A stretch of DNA of 64,000 nucleotides from Gorsachius magnificus (lineage: Eukaryota; Chordata; Aves; Pelecaniformes; Ardeidae), in contig CM067081.1 in the NCBI GenBank assembly GCA_034008185.1, positions 28,394,806-28,458,805 of the forward strand, read 5' to 3'. Below the pieces are notes generated by a model, which searched no databases, was not told the DNA's origin, and worked only from the letters and a program-made list of their open reading frames with translations. Below, one piece after another: positions 44,786 through 57,400 of this stretch. A program made the position numbers and the translations under genes. The stretch's first letter is position 1, and each line of letters opens with the position of its first letter.

Positions 44786-45357
44786 CACATCAGTCTAAAA
44801 ACGTATAATTGGCATAGTTCTTGTGATGTGGGCAAGTACCTTGGCCACCATGGGACAAAGAGCTGCAGTAGTGGGGCTGCTCTGCAAATGAAGGTGGGTC
44901 TGGAGCTGAGGCGCTTGGGATGCCTGCTGCCTTTCCTGTCTGTGCTGGATTCCAGGACAAAGCCCTGTTAAAAGCCCTAAACACTAAGGTTTAATATGAA
45001 AAGTCTAAGCATTGCGATCTCTATCTATGCTGGTTGGCACTCAGGAGAGGAAGAGGCGAGGAACCCTCCACCACTAAGAGGGGGTATCTAGAGAGCCAGT
45101 TAACAAAATGCTGGCCCTACAGGCTTAGACAGTAGCACACCTGAGCAGGTCACTAAGGGTCTTCCTGGACCTTCCTCCTCAACTTAAGCAGCTAAATTCT
45201 GCCTATGTGATGCTTAGTAGGGTTGCAGCACTTCTTGAGAAAACTTGTTGTGGACTCAAGCACATATAAATGTCTCAGAGTCCTTGGTTGCTCAAGGCCA
45301 GTTCAACACTTGGGACAATTATGTTTCACTGAGTGTAGGGGGGCCAGGTCCCCATCT

Positions 45358-45590
45358 AGAATCAGAATCATTTAGGTTGGAAAAGACCTTTAAGATCATC
45401 AAGTCCAACCATTAACTTAACCCTGCCATCCCACCACTAAACCATGTCCCTAAGCACCTCCTCTACCTGTCTTTTAAATACCTTCAGGGATGGGAACTCA
45501 AGAACTTCCCTGGACAGCCCATTCCAGTGCCTGATAACCCTTTTGGTGAAGAAATTTTTCCTAATGTCTAACCTAAACCTGCCCTGGCAG
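45358..45590 (-). mobile_element. CR1 LINE, short 3' end
   Basis: The plus strand begins AGAATCAGAATCATTTAGGT (reverse of the CR1 tail) and runs through AACCATGTCCCTAAGCACCT and AAATTTTTCCTAATGTCTAA to CTGCCCTGGCAG. This is the reverse complement of the 3' UTR and last ~40 codons of ORF2, in the recent subfamily of 19230 and 34839. Confidence 0.94.
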
Positions 45591-46145
45591 GTCTACTCAG
45601 CAAGGATAGTGTTGGAGTTGACTGCTGCTTAAGTCTGATTCCTCTTTCAGGCCTTTAACTAGACCTTTACTTATGTCTCACAAATGAGACATTTAGAACA
45701 CTTAAGGAATTCACCAACTAATTTATTAGCAAAAGTGGTTTTAATATGATGTAAAAGTGTAAAGTGTAAAACTTAACGAAGTTTGATGGCAAGTTTCACT
45801 CTATTAATTACTGCATGGAAGAATCATACAAAGGAAAATTAAATTACACTTGAGTTGGAATGATTCACAGAGAGACTGGGGATGCAAAGAATAAGGAAGA
45901 CCCTCCCGTTGAGTCACGAGGTTCAGAGTAGACCCTCTTGCTTTCTAAACTCTTGATGGAACTTAGGTGCGGCTAGGTCCAATATTAGTTTCAGACTTGG
46001 ACAACGATTTGTGTCTAAGGATTGTACATGCAAAGTTTATCAATGTTTCATTAACATCAATCCGTCATGCAATCAAAGTTACCAAGACAAAGTCAAAGTT
46101 ACCATATACAAGGTTATGCTCAACGTCAGTCACTTACCAAAGATC

Positions 46146-46206
46146 TGTTGTTGGTTGTTGTGCTGATGGTTGTTGTTGTGTTGGTTGTTGTGTTGGTGGT
46201 TGTTGG
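46146..46206. repeat. (GTT)n-rich tract
   Basis: TGTTGTTGGTTGTTGTGCTG and onward, imperfect GTT/GGT repeats over about 60 bp. Confidence 0.8.
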
Positions 46207-46821
46207 TCTCTCTGCCTCAGGAGCAACCTTGAGAGGTGTCGCAGCTCAAGGGGAGATCACTGTCGTGCAGTCACACTGTCTAGCAGGGAGGGCTCAAAGA
46301 AGGCTCATTTAGGCTGTCATATTTACATGATAAAGGGGTTGGCTTGTAGTCAAATTACATGTGGTGGAAAAGGTATGCAGGAGACTCCTTGTATCCACTA
46401 TTTGTTCCTTGATAAATGAGTCTTGGAAGAGTTCTTTGTGTGTCAATTGCATGATCGGTGTTCCAAGCTCATATGCGTCAATGCTCACTGTGTTACTCTG
46501 CTCCTTTCTGGGTTTTCAGAAAACAGATTGAAACTAGAGCAGTTCATGGCCCAGCTACAGCTCAGGCCTTTACCTCTTCCAGACCCCGCCAGTCTGGTCA
46601 GGGGGCTGAGCGCATCCATCACACTTAAGTAAATTTTTAAGTCTGATATGTTCGGGTGTTTACTTTTTGGCCTGCCTTCACATTTCATCCCTTTCTTCTA
46701 AGTTAACCTGCAAAGTAATAATCATGCTTCTGATTTCCAGTATTGCTTTCTTTTGATGTCTCACATGACTGCTTGTATTTATGCCTTCTGTGTGTAACAG
46801 CATTGATTCACTGCGTTTCAG

Positions 46822-46897
46822 GTCCCCCTACAGATCAATATGACAGACCATTTTTCCTTGAAAAATCTGTCTACAAATTGACAGACAGTGGAAAACG
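46822..46897 (+). other. Candidate internal exon (76 nt)
   Basis: Acceptor TTCACTGCGTTTCAG (AG at 46820-46821) and donor AAACG|GTGAGA (GT at 46898). Only the third frame is open, giving PPTDQYDRPFFLEKSVYKLT and then DSGK. The other two frames hit stops. Phase 2 at both ends. Not recognised. Confidence 0.2.
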
Positions 46898-47278
46898 GTG
46901 AGACGTTTACAGACTTACTGACATTTAAAACAGCAAACAGCTGCATGTGCAATTGTGCAGCTTAGCATATCATTACCTAGTCTAAAAATATCTTTTTTAA
47001 AGTTCATTTGTACCAAAGAATAAATAATTTTATTAACATACACTTAGCCAAACCATCAGACTGAAGGCCAAATCAGTGCCAAGAAATCACTTTGTGACTA
47101 AACACGCCACCGAGATGCAGTTTAAATTTAAAACACCTAACTCCTAAGCCAGAGTAAATTTTTTACTAATGGAATATTCTAATTTTTTTTTTTCAAAATG
47201 TTCATTTTCCAGAAATGCACAAATTTTTATTCCTAAATTATAGTGCTTTTTTAAAATTGTTTAATCTTGGCCCCACAG

Positions 47279-47434
47279 GTGTTTGACCATGGATTTTGGG
47301 ACGTCTGCTCTCCCTCTGTGATGTGCGCGAATGGTGTAGTGATCGTTTATTATTCTGATTCTGGAAAGATTGATTACCCCCATGAAAGAGTTTTAGTGCC
47401 TTCACACCCCACTCTGGCAACCATCAGTTCACCA
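47279..47434 (+). other. Candidate internal exon (156 nt, phase 0-0)
   Basis: Acceptor TTTAATCTTGGCCCCACAG (AG at 47277-47278) opens a 52-codon frame beginning VFDHGFWDVCSPSVMCANGV, ending at a possible donor CCA|GTAATG (GT at 47435). Length is a multiple of three. It cannot be joined in frame to 46822-46897, so at least one of the two is false or an exon lies between. Not recognised. Confidence 0.2.
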
Positions 47435-50400
47435 GTAATGCAAGATTGGAGTGTGCTTTTTGTTTTACTTGGCTAAATGTTAACACTAAACTGCCAAATT
47501 AATTTCTTAAAGGCAAATATAAAAATCACATGCCATGAGCAAACTATTGAGTTAACAGGGTTTTGCAAGCCTAATTTGGAAAGAATACAGGATTTAGGGA
47601 CTAATTCATATGTCTATGGAAAGTTTTAATCAATATAAGAAGCCAACATGTGTGTCTATACATGAATGATTTATCCCTATCATAAACATGGGAATCCTAA
47701 AGGGTTTTATGTAGATTATGTTTATATACAGGGGCATATTTTGTGAGAAGCAGACCCCAAAAACACCCTCTAGCCTCAGCTGTAAGAAAATTAAAATAGC
47801 AGACATATATACTATTTTTAGATATGTTCCTTGAATGCTGTGCTTTAGTTTGTATTATTAATTTCCAGTGCTGAAAATTAAACAAAAAGCTTTTAACTAA
47901 ATAAGTTAGTTGCTACTCATGATTTGCAAAAGTCTGGGCAACCCAAAATACTTATTCATGACAATTAGGGATGGAAAAGACATGTTAAAGAACATTTTTA
48001 TTTAAATTAAATGTAATATTATAATCTATCTTCACATAGGAAAAGTAGCATGTATAAATAATTCTCGAATTTAAGCTGATTAGGAAGTCCATATGCTTCT
48101 ATTCTGATATTTTATATATCTGTGTGTGTGCACATGTGCATGGTAATATACTGTGAAAGAGAGCACAAGATTGCACATTGATTTCACTATTTTTATGCAT
48201 CCAAATTAAATATTAATAAGAATGGTACATTCATCAGTCACAAGTGGTTTAGGCTTTTGACCCAATGAGTGGGCTTTCAGTATGATTTTAATTATTATTT
48301 TTTATGATGTTTATGATATTACTATTATCAAATCTGTGCTTCTCAAAAGGTACCACATGGCAAGGCCAGTTTCTGAAAACTGTGTTCTAGATCCAGAAGT
48401 AGGAGAGGAATCAGGGATGTAGACAAAATGGAAGCAGTCACAGGCAAAGTCCAAAAGGTTTTTTGGAACCTTAGAAAATAATGCTGATAATAGGAACTCT
48501 TTATAACTGGCTTCCCAGCAGTCTTACATGTGCTGATATAAGCAGAAAATGGAAAGGGTCCTGGATAACAGCCTGCTGCCTATCCACTCAAGGGCCTGGT
48601 TCATGGTATCGCATGTCGGCTGCTCCATGGTCCACTCAGTCCTAGCTACAAATACACCTCCCCATGGCTATAAATGAATTATTACAGCTGCAGTGATGCT
48701 GAAATGATTACCCAAGTCAGTTTATGAACAAACTAGTAGTTTCTGAAAAATGACTGTTCCTTCATGATGACAGCACTTTTCCTGCTGTCACACTTTATTA
48801 TCCTTTCACTTACTGTCAGTGATACTAATTGTTTTCTTCCTATAGAAAAATTAATCATATTAATTACATGACAAACAAAGGTATAAAGCCACAAAAAGGA
48901 GTGATTCACAGTTTTGCTCTCATTTTGCTCTTTGTTCTATCCAGCCACCCCCCACAATACAGTAATTAGTAAACATAGAGCTTCTATACCCCTATCTATA
49001 GGGATAGTAATTCATATACAAAGGGCTTCTATATTCCTAGCTATATAGCTTTGATTTATAGCCTATTAGCCTATGATTTGATTCAAGAGTACCATCAGGA
49101 AGCATAATGGCTCTTGTAAATCTTGACTGGTTGCTTGCTAATCAAGCTGCCTATTGTCTACGAAGAACTGTTCTTCGCACCTGACTTCAAAGAAGTAAAG
49201 GTGAAGAACTGTTTGCTTTCTTAGAAGAGGTGCAGAACTGTGCAAACAGATACCCCAAAATGATTCAATGAATGATCAAGAGTGTTATGAACTGATTTTC
49301 AATACAGCCTTAACAGGTGGAATAAATCTTTAACAAGTCCTAGAATCTAGGGTCAGGTCATTAACTTGTAATGTATATTAAATCATTAATACAATCTCTG
49401 CATATGAGAAAGAAACCACTGGATAGAATAGCAGTTATCAACAACCTGCTGCCAAAATATTAAGATTTCTGTTTGAGGACTTGCAATCTCTGAAGTCTTG
49501 GAAAAATTTCTGTGACTTTTAAACCTGAAATTTCAAGTGGTTGGCAGCTGGAAAGAACCTCACAGTTTTGTTTGTTTTACAGCGGTCTGCTCCAGGCGAA
49601 ACGCTTTCATATTGACAAGACCCCACTTTACAAGATATATTACACTAAAATATGTTTGGCAAACTTTTTAAACAGAAAAAAAAGGCTCTTGTCAGAGACA
49701 AGAGGAAGAAAATCCATCATTAAAAGGGAAAAGGATACTGTATCCCATAGCAGGGAAGAACTCCCATGCATGTATTACATAGGATAGAAGCTAAAATTAA
49801 GCACTGGCAGCGTAGTTATCTACAACAGAGAGCAAGAGGCCCTTAAAAGGAATCATTTCTTCCTAAAATGGCCACTGAAAGTAGCCAGAATAATCTACTT
49901 CTTCCTATAGACAGTAAAGGCAGTCTAGGTAAGATGGTCAGATGTAGATATTTACATTTTCAGCTGTACATGTGTACAGTCAAATAAGAGGAATCCCATC
50001 TACAAGACCACAGGAACTTCGACACCTGTTACCTGAACCAATAAAGACAGATGTATTACATTGAATACAAAAGGTAAATGAAATTGTCAAAAGTAGAAAA
50101 GCATGGTGTTTGTAAGAGCTAGGACAGATATGCAGGCGCAAGACAGATGGGATGACCACTGTGTTCATTGTTCTGTATAAAAGACAAGTAAAAATATAGT
50201 GACTTAAATGATGGAGGGAGCTTCAAGGGTCCTTGTAGATTCCTAGATTTTATGGCAGTGTTACAAGAAGGCATGTCTAATCCTACCGTACCAATAATGG
50301 AAATTGGTACCTAAGTCCCCTAGCATGGCAATTTAAAAGAGTAGCAGAAGACATTTCTAGGCAACGTTCTACCACTGGTTTTTTAAGAGGCATTTCCTAG

Positions 50401-52842
50401 AAAAGTTGCCTTTGCACAAAGCCTGAGCTAGTCAGTTGTCAGGGGTACTCGTCATTTTGGAGTTTCAGTTTCATAAAAGTGAAAGACTTTAGTATCTTTA
50501 AGTGTATTTCTTCACATAAATGAAATACTTCTCTTCAACCTCCATGAAATTTATTTAGGCACAGATTCAACAAAGCATTTTACTCTTAGTGTTGCTACCA
50601 TGAATTTCAGTGCCTAAAATACATCCTTATGGAAAATGTCAAAGGATTTAGGACTGTAAACACACTGTTGGCCTCTAGTCCTCATATGCTTCATTACATT
50701 TGTAATATATAAAATACCTTAAATACATGCATCATGAAGATTTACCTACTGAATTTGAAAGGGAGGCAAGACTGTAAATCCTGCTGATTCTGTTTCAGGA
50801 AGGGTCAGCTTCCTGAAAGCCCTCATATCTCTGAGACTGCTGCAATCTGGTGCTCTATAAAAACAAAATATTTACTCTTCCAAAGTGGTGTTTAAGCCTA
50901 AGATACTGCTGCCAGAATTTCATAATATTTAGAAAGAGTTTAATTCAAAGGCAGGATTTTTTTTTTTTAGTGTGATTTCCCACCAATGGGAGAAATCTCA
51001 GAAGGGGACAAGGAAGACAATACCTCCAGGAATGTGAATTCTTGAAAAGAAGAGTGAGTTGCAGTAAGGTTAGGCAAACCAAAAGCTGCATTACAAATCC
51101 TAAAAGTTAAGGCTTCTGAATCCTTCTTCGTTCCTTCTACCCTTCACCCAACTTTCCACTGGGACGTGCTACAGATATTTGGCTTGCATCTTAAGAGTTA
51201 ATATTCAGGGGTTGGGGAGAAGGAAACCCATTCACAAGGCTACAGATCAAAGCCTGAAATTTCATGACATACATCATCTTACCAGAGATCGCTGACTCAA
51301 TTTTTAAAGCATGCAGACAGTCCGTGGGCTTTCTGGCTCTCACTTATATACATATTTCTAAGCGAGTGAAGTCAGTCCTTAGAGATTTTTCATGAGTCAT
51401 TCCCCATCTAAATATTCTTTCTTGGTGCTAGACTGATTCATAAGCAGGGAATCAGGACTTCAGTTTCTTAAAGTTGATCTATGGCCTTCAGTTTAAAAAA
51501 GGTTGATTTAAGTCAGTGCATAAAAGCCTTTCTAAATGATTAGAAACAGTTTTGCCTCACAGCTGTAACTGCTGGCCAGTTTCTTCTATAGATTACTCAA
51601 AAGAGCTTTGAATCACCACTTGGTTTGTTCTGCTTTGTATGATTTTAAAACTACTTTTATAAGAATAGATCTGTATAGACATACATAACTGCAAAAAAAA
51701 ACCACCCCAAAAATAGAACAGTTTTACCAAGAGACTAATACTACATCTCATGTTCCAGGACTTTTCTGAATTTATTACTATCAGAATTCTTTAACATTGA
51801 GCTATTCCTTTAGCATGTACTTGCTCCCACTATGCTTATATGTAAAGTTACATCATCTTTTCAAACCCTGTTTATTTTCAAGTTCCATGAAAATTTCCAC
51901 GCACAGGATGGAATTGCCTACAGACGTGTATTTTTAGAATAGCTATGAACAGTAATATTATATAAAACCCAGTTAAATGAAATATTCCTTCTAGCTTTAT
52001 ACTAGGCACTTGCAGATGTTCTGTGGATAGGATATGCAGATGTATGATTTGAAAGATCATCCTACACTTATTCCTACAATTATGGCTTCCCCTATCAGAG
52101 CTTTTTTTCCCTGTTGAATTTAGGAAATGTCCTTCTGACATCTCATCAAACAGCAGGACACTTAAAATTATTGTAGTGCATTTTATTCACAGGGTTATTA
52201 GTATGGAAATGGGCCTTATTTCCTGTATGTTTTATACCATATACCTGCATTTGGGGATCCCTGGCTGTTGCAGACTATTTCTACAAGATCCCTAAAAGGT
52301 CACTAAGAAGAAAACTCGGTGACAGTATGTTTACATCTGCTTTGAAAGGAGGAAAGTGTAGGGGTTTAGAAATTTAATGTAACTAAAACCCGAAGTTCTA
52401 AGTCCATGTGCTGCCAATATATATACAGAGCTGCATATCACTGTTTTTAATGGTGTGTAAATGGATGGTAAGTGAGGAGAAGAAAACCCAGAGACAGCTG
52501 TCAGAATGAGGACTGGTAGAAAAAAATGTTCAGGCCACCAAGGACCAATGGCCAGATCCATGAAAGGACAGATGGAAAGGCTGTGTATCTAAGTCATGTA
52601 CCTCTGCGCGGGTAGAAATTCTTCATCTGTCAGGGCAAATTAGCCCATGTAGAATGAAGGGCTACAGATGCGAGAGTTCTTATTCATGAACTATGCTGCA
52701 CTGTACCATGCATTACAGACATGACCTAAGCCTTCATACCACCTGTCTAATGTAAAAGGCAAGATTTCCTGTGTGTATACAGCTATATCTTTCCATTTGC
52801 TCAGTCTTATCTTTCCTAGGAAGACAAATAGTGTAAGCTTAG

Positions 52843-52862
52843 AAAAAAAACCCCTTTTTTTT
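52843..52862. repeat. Perfect A8-C4-T8 palindrome
   Basis: Eight A, four C, eight T: a hairpin with an 8-bp stem and 4-nt loop. No adjacent element explains it. Confidence 0.8.
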
Positions 52863-54031
52863 AACAAAATGGCTTGCATCGCTTTCCACACAGCTTCAGC
52901 AGATCTTTAATGCTCTATTAACAGGCAGACTTTCTTGGTTTGAAATAATTATTTGCTGCTTTCCAAAAGCACTCTTTCTTGTTTTGCTAGAGTTCTTTTG
53001 ATCTATGTATCTCATTTCCAGTTCAGTACACCAAAGCCAAAGGAACCACAACTCTGCAGGTTCTATTTACTAAATAAGGAACAAAGAGCAGAGGAAGCTT
53101 TGCTCTGTCTGGGTTCTGATCCTAATTGAATTAATAAAATTTAAGGAAACACCTTCAGCTCTGGAGACAAAATTCTGAAGCATCAATATGAAATACTGGT
53201 TCTGGTCTCAAAAGAAAAATATGCTTGCCATAGAAGATTACAGGTATTGAGTTCAGAATCAAGAAGTCCATAAAGTAATTTTTGGACAAGCTGCATATTG
53301 ACTGCTTTGAATTCCAGCCTAAAGCATTAATTCAGAACTGAAGGGAAGATGCAACATCTATTATTGTACAAATTTTGCAGGACTTCAATTGGGCACAAGA
53401 AGGTGTGGATTCTGCAAAGCACAGTGTTATCTTTATAAGATAACTGCCTTCTGTTATCTCTTCAGAGTGTCACTATGGTGCTGACAGGATATATAAGTTA
53501 CTAGAAATAATATTTTCTCATTGTTCAGCAACATCGTTGGAATTCCTAAGTTAAGTAGACATTTATAAGGTAACTACATATAGGATGAATTTGGATAGAA
53601 AAAACATAAGAGATTTGATCCACAATGGTGCCTAAACTGGGGCTGAAGTAGAATTTAGAAGTGTTAATCCAAGCATTAGATTCTCTAACGCCACAGATAC
53701 TCTTTTCTTATTGAGTAAACTCCCTAAAGTTCTTCCCTAAAAACTCTCCCAGGGGCAGCGCAGCAACTGTATCCTGCTCAAGCCCTGAAAGGGTTTCCTG
53801 TTTAGGTCCTCTTTCACCTATAACCCCTGAAAGGTGCAAACCAGTAACCAAATTAGACTTTACCCCCACCTTTTTACAAACACCTAATTTGCAAAAACAC
53901 ATTGTTTAATTATAGCAATGATTATGTGCTGCTTCCTGAACACGTTCCCAACTGTTAGACTAACTCTCTCCAGAGGCAGAAAGCTCAGGTTCAATAACCT
54001 TCTCTGCCTATGGCAGAACCAGAGTTACAGT

Positions 54032-54485
54032 TCATAGAATCATAGAATCATTTAGGTTGGAAAAGACCCGTAAGTTCATCAAGGAAACCCAACACTGCCA
54101 AGTCTACCACTAAACCGTGGCCCTAAGTGCCACATCTGCATGTTTTCCAAATACCTCCAGGGGTGGGGACTCAATCACTTCCCTGGGCAGCCCGTTCCAG
54201 TGCTTAAGAACCTTTTTGGTGAAGAAATTTTTCTTAATATCCAACCTAAACCTCTCCTGGCACAACTTGAGACTGTTCCTTCTCATCCTATCACCTGTTA
54301 CTTGGGAAAAGAGACCTATACCCACCTTGGCTACAACCTCCTTTCAGGCAGTTGTAGAGAGCAATAAAGTCTCCCCTCAGCCTCCTCTTCTCCAGGCTAA
54401 ATCACCCCAGTTCCCTTAGTCACTCCTCATAAGACTTGTGCTCCAGACCCTTCACCAGCTTTGTTGCCCTTCTTTGGACTTCATT
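54032..54485 (-). mobile_element. CR1 LINE, 3' end
   Basis: The plus strand starts TCATAGAATCATAGAATCAT (tail, reversed). The minus-strand frame 54325-54110 gives [40 protein letters not shown] and the natural ORF2 stop. The upstream part to 54485 matches the RRATKLVKGLEHKSYEE region with stops. Recent subfamily, moderately decayed. Confidence 0.94.
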
Positions 54486-57400
54486 GCTCTTCTTTCCCAC
54501 CTCCTAGAAATGGGAAGTACCAGAAAGGTTACTCTATTCTGATGTGGAGGCTTCTTTCCCTTTTCTATTGGACCTCCTACTCTGTGTGTAGCAGAAGTAA
54601 AGTTTTTTTGGCCCAGACATAAGGAGCGAGTGAGACCTTCATTTTCTAGGAAGGTGAACAGGATGCTACAGCACCAGAGACAGGAAACATGAGTTCTTGT
54701 CCCTGTTAAACAGACCATTTTTGTGTACTTCATATTAATCAAAACCAGGAGAAGATTCACAGATCTTTTCCTAGCTATAAGCAGGACTACTGGTTTCATG
54801 GAATTGTAAGATGCACAGTATTTCTCCTCATGAGATTCAAAGCCTTTCATATTCTGCAGTTCCACTCTTGCTGTATAGAAGCACAGAGTACACAGTGATT
54901 TCTTGAGAGACATTTGTGCTCATTTCAGAGAAGAGCAGTTATGCTGACCATTTGTTACTTTGTTTGATTTGAGAACTCTTTTGTCCCTTGGGGGCAAAGC
55001 AGATGGAAATGTGAACAAAATATAAAAGACCTCATCAGAAAAGCACACCAAGATGCATATCTGCAACAAGTACAGCAAATGTTTAGACCATCTAATTTAG
55101 CCGCTCTATTTGCTGCTGCCTGCTCACTCACCCATCCTTCTGGAAATGTGAAAGGGCTCATTTTTCTTCTTTATGTTCCCTTACTTCATGGACTGAAGTA
55201 TGACTGACAGTCATCAGGGGTTGGTTCTGTGCATTACATCCCCTTTCTGTTTCTCACTATTGCTTACAGCAATACATAACTGAAGGAGATAAAACACTGA
55301 GTCATTAGAAGCAGACCCTGTCAGCCATTTCTTACCTGAGCGGTAGTTCTTGTGTGTGTGTGTTGTGCCATTCAATACAAAAGCAGTATTTGAAGTGCCT
55401 GCTTATGGGAGAGGTTGTTTCCAGATAATGCTTTAACCATTTAGGGCTGCTTTATAGAAGAAACAAGGTTTAGGCAATCATCCCATTTTATTACGTGTGT
55501 GTGCCTGTGTGTCTACACTTTGTAATTACTTTTGTCCACCTTCAGCCAGATCTGACACTGTGGGAAAGGTCTCACAGTTCCTGCAAGTTTCATGACCACG
55601 AACAACTGTATAGAAAAGCGCTATGCATACCTTGGCAGAGAGAAAGGTGCAGCTGGAGGCCTCCCCTTGTGCTACGTTGATCACATGGATCCCAAGCGCT
55701 CCAAGCAGGTTAATTCTAAGTGCTGATAGTATTAGACAACCACAAAGCAAACCACTGCACATAAATGTATAACAAGCAAAACTTCAGTAATTTCAAGGCT
55801 CACGCAAAGGTTTGTTAATCTTCTTTTTTTCCTAAAGTCCTGTTCAAACTAAGAAAATTATGTGCTACCTAATTATCATTAAGATAGTCCTTGGCTAACA
55901 TTGGCATTAGTAGTATTTGAGGAAACAAGAGGAGTAACAGACATTAGCTAATAGTTTTGAAATATGTCTTATTTTCCTAATCTAGACAAAGTCTATATAA
56001 ATTATATTCCATCCTATACAGGGACCAGTACAACACCTTCAGTTCTATATCAGTCCGAAAGGAGATCATTTTCAGCCAAGCTGAAGCAAGTAGTATAGAG
56101 AGGTAGATTTCTCCCAGTGTTTAGGCTTCTTTTGGGATATTAATTACTCGAGTGGCAATGCAGTCCATTTCCACGTTAGAGGATATGAGCATTTTGCACC
56201 ATAAATGTGCTATTTGGCAGATCTGTTAACTATGAGTAAGCCAGACTATTGTAACCCTACATCAACAATGTCTGTCAGGGCTGTCTGTTTGAAAAGAGAG
56301 TGTTTATGAGAACTGTAATGAAAGTTTCTCAGCTGGTAAAAATCAAAGAGACCCCTGAACTCTCAGAGAGCTATACACAATTCACGTTGTAGTTCTGCGT
56401 CTCAGCAAATCCCACATTACCTCCTTCTTTAATGCATGTGCCAGAACTTCAGATCCCACCAGTTAAATCAGTATTGGTACACGCAACGTTGGAGCTCAGA
56501 AGCAGTTGGTCTAGTCCAGCACATCACAACAGCAGTTCCACATGCTGTCAGTTAACATGCAATTAGCCTAGCACGTGAGCAGGTGAGGTAAACCTGCACA
56601 CAGTAAACCATTTGTGATTTCTTCACTCCTGTTGAAACCCATTCAGTTGCCTATTCAGAGTGAAAGATTATTCATTCCTATGTCTGCTCCATCAATAAAG
56701 TCAACAGAGCCTAGGAAATTATACCAGTAACCAAGTATAGGTGCCTACTCTAGGTGAAAAGTAGTCTCCCCTCAGTGAACTGCTCACCAAATGTCCATCA
56801 TCTGCTATGGAAGGTGAAACACTTACATCACATGCCATATTCTCCACTATAGACACTTACACATAGGTGTCTGAATCTGAACTGTCCTGTTCAAGACAAA
56901 TCAAAAGATGTGCTTGGTGTGGTGGCAAAAGTGAGAAGGTCCCCTTGGAAAGGGAAAACTTTCGTTGTGTCCATGGCATGTATGGGTAGAGAATTACAAG
57001 AGAAGATGCAAATGATTGGTAGGACAAGGGTGTTAGTGAGAGAACAGCCAGACTATGGTTATCAACAACAGATGGTTCCCTGGTGCCCTCTGAAAACCTT
57101 TAAGGAAATATGAAATGTTGGAGGTGTGCGCAGAAGGTGGGCAAGAACTACCACTTAGCAGAATACCAATGCACTTCTGTCATGGGGAAGCAGAAGCAGA
57201 CAAGGGAGCAGTGGCTGGAGTTGCTTACACTGTCACGCATGAGTTAATGAGGACATAAGGTCAAAGACAACATGGATGCATTTATGTAGTAGTAATGGAG
57301 CTGGAACAAAGAGTATTAAGTTATGCACAAGATAAACCAACAAGGATATATGGCAGGCCACTGACAGGGATCATCCTCTGTTCTGTCATTTCTGGATGTG

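Larger units (their letters stand above)
42498..45357. other. Unique DNA with SINE-like trace
   Basis: Contains A24 at 43700-43723 and a tRNA-like box at 44728-44785. The rest is unassigned. Confidence 0.5.
45591..54031. other. Long gene-poor, repeat-poor stretch
   Basis: No CR1 or LTR of the families seen elsewhere. Positions 45640-46640 look different from the rest (more C/G, a GTT repeat, CpGs) and may be an unrecognised repeat. Two candidate exons lie at 46822-46897 and 47279-47434. The remainder is AT-rich with nothing I can name. Confidence 0.5.

Noticed and set aside
44728..44800. Possible tRNA gene
   Set aside because: Only a box A-like TAGTGGTTAGGGCA is present. No box B, no cloverleaf and no terminator, so a SINE remnant is the better reading.
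54452..54913. 153-codon minus-strand ORF
   Set aside because: It overlaps the end of a CR1 copy and has no homology I recognise and no splice or start context.
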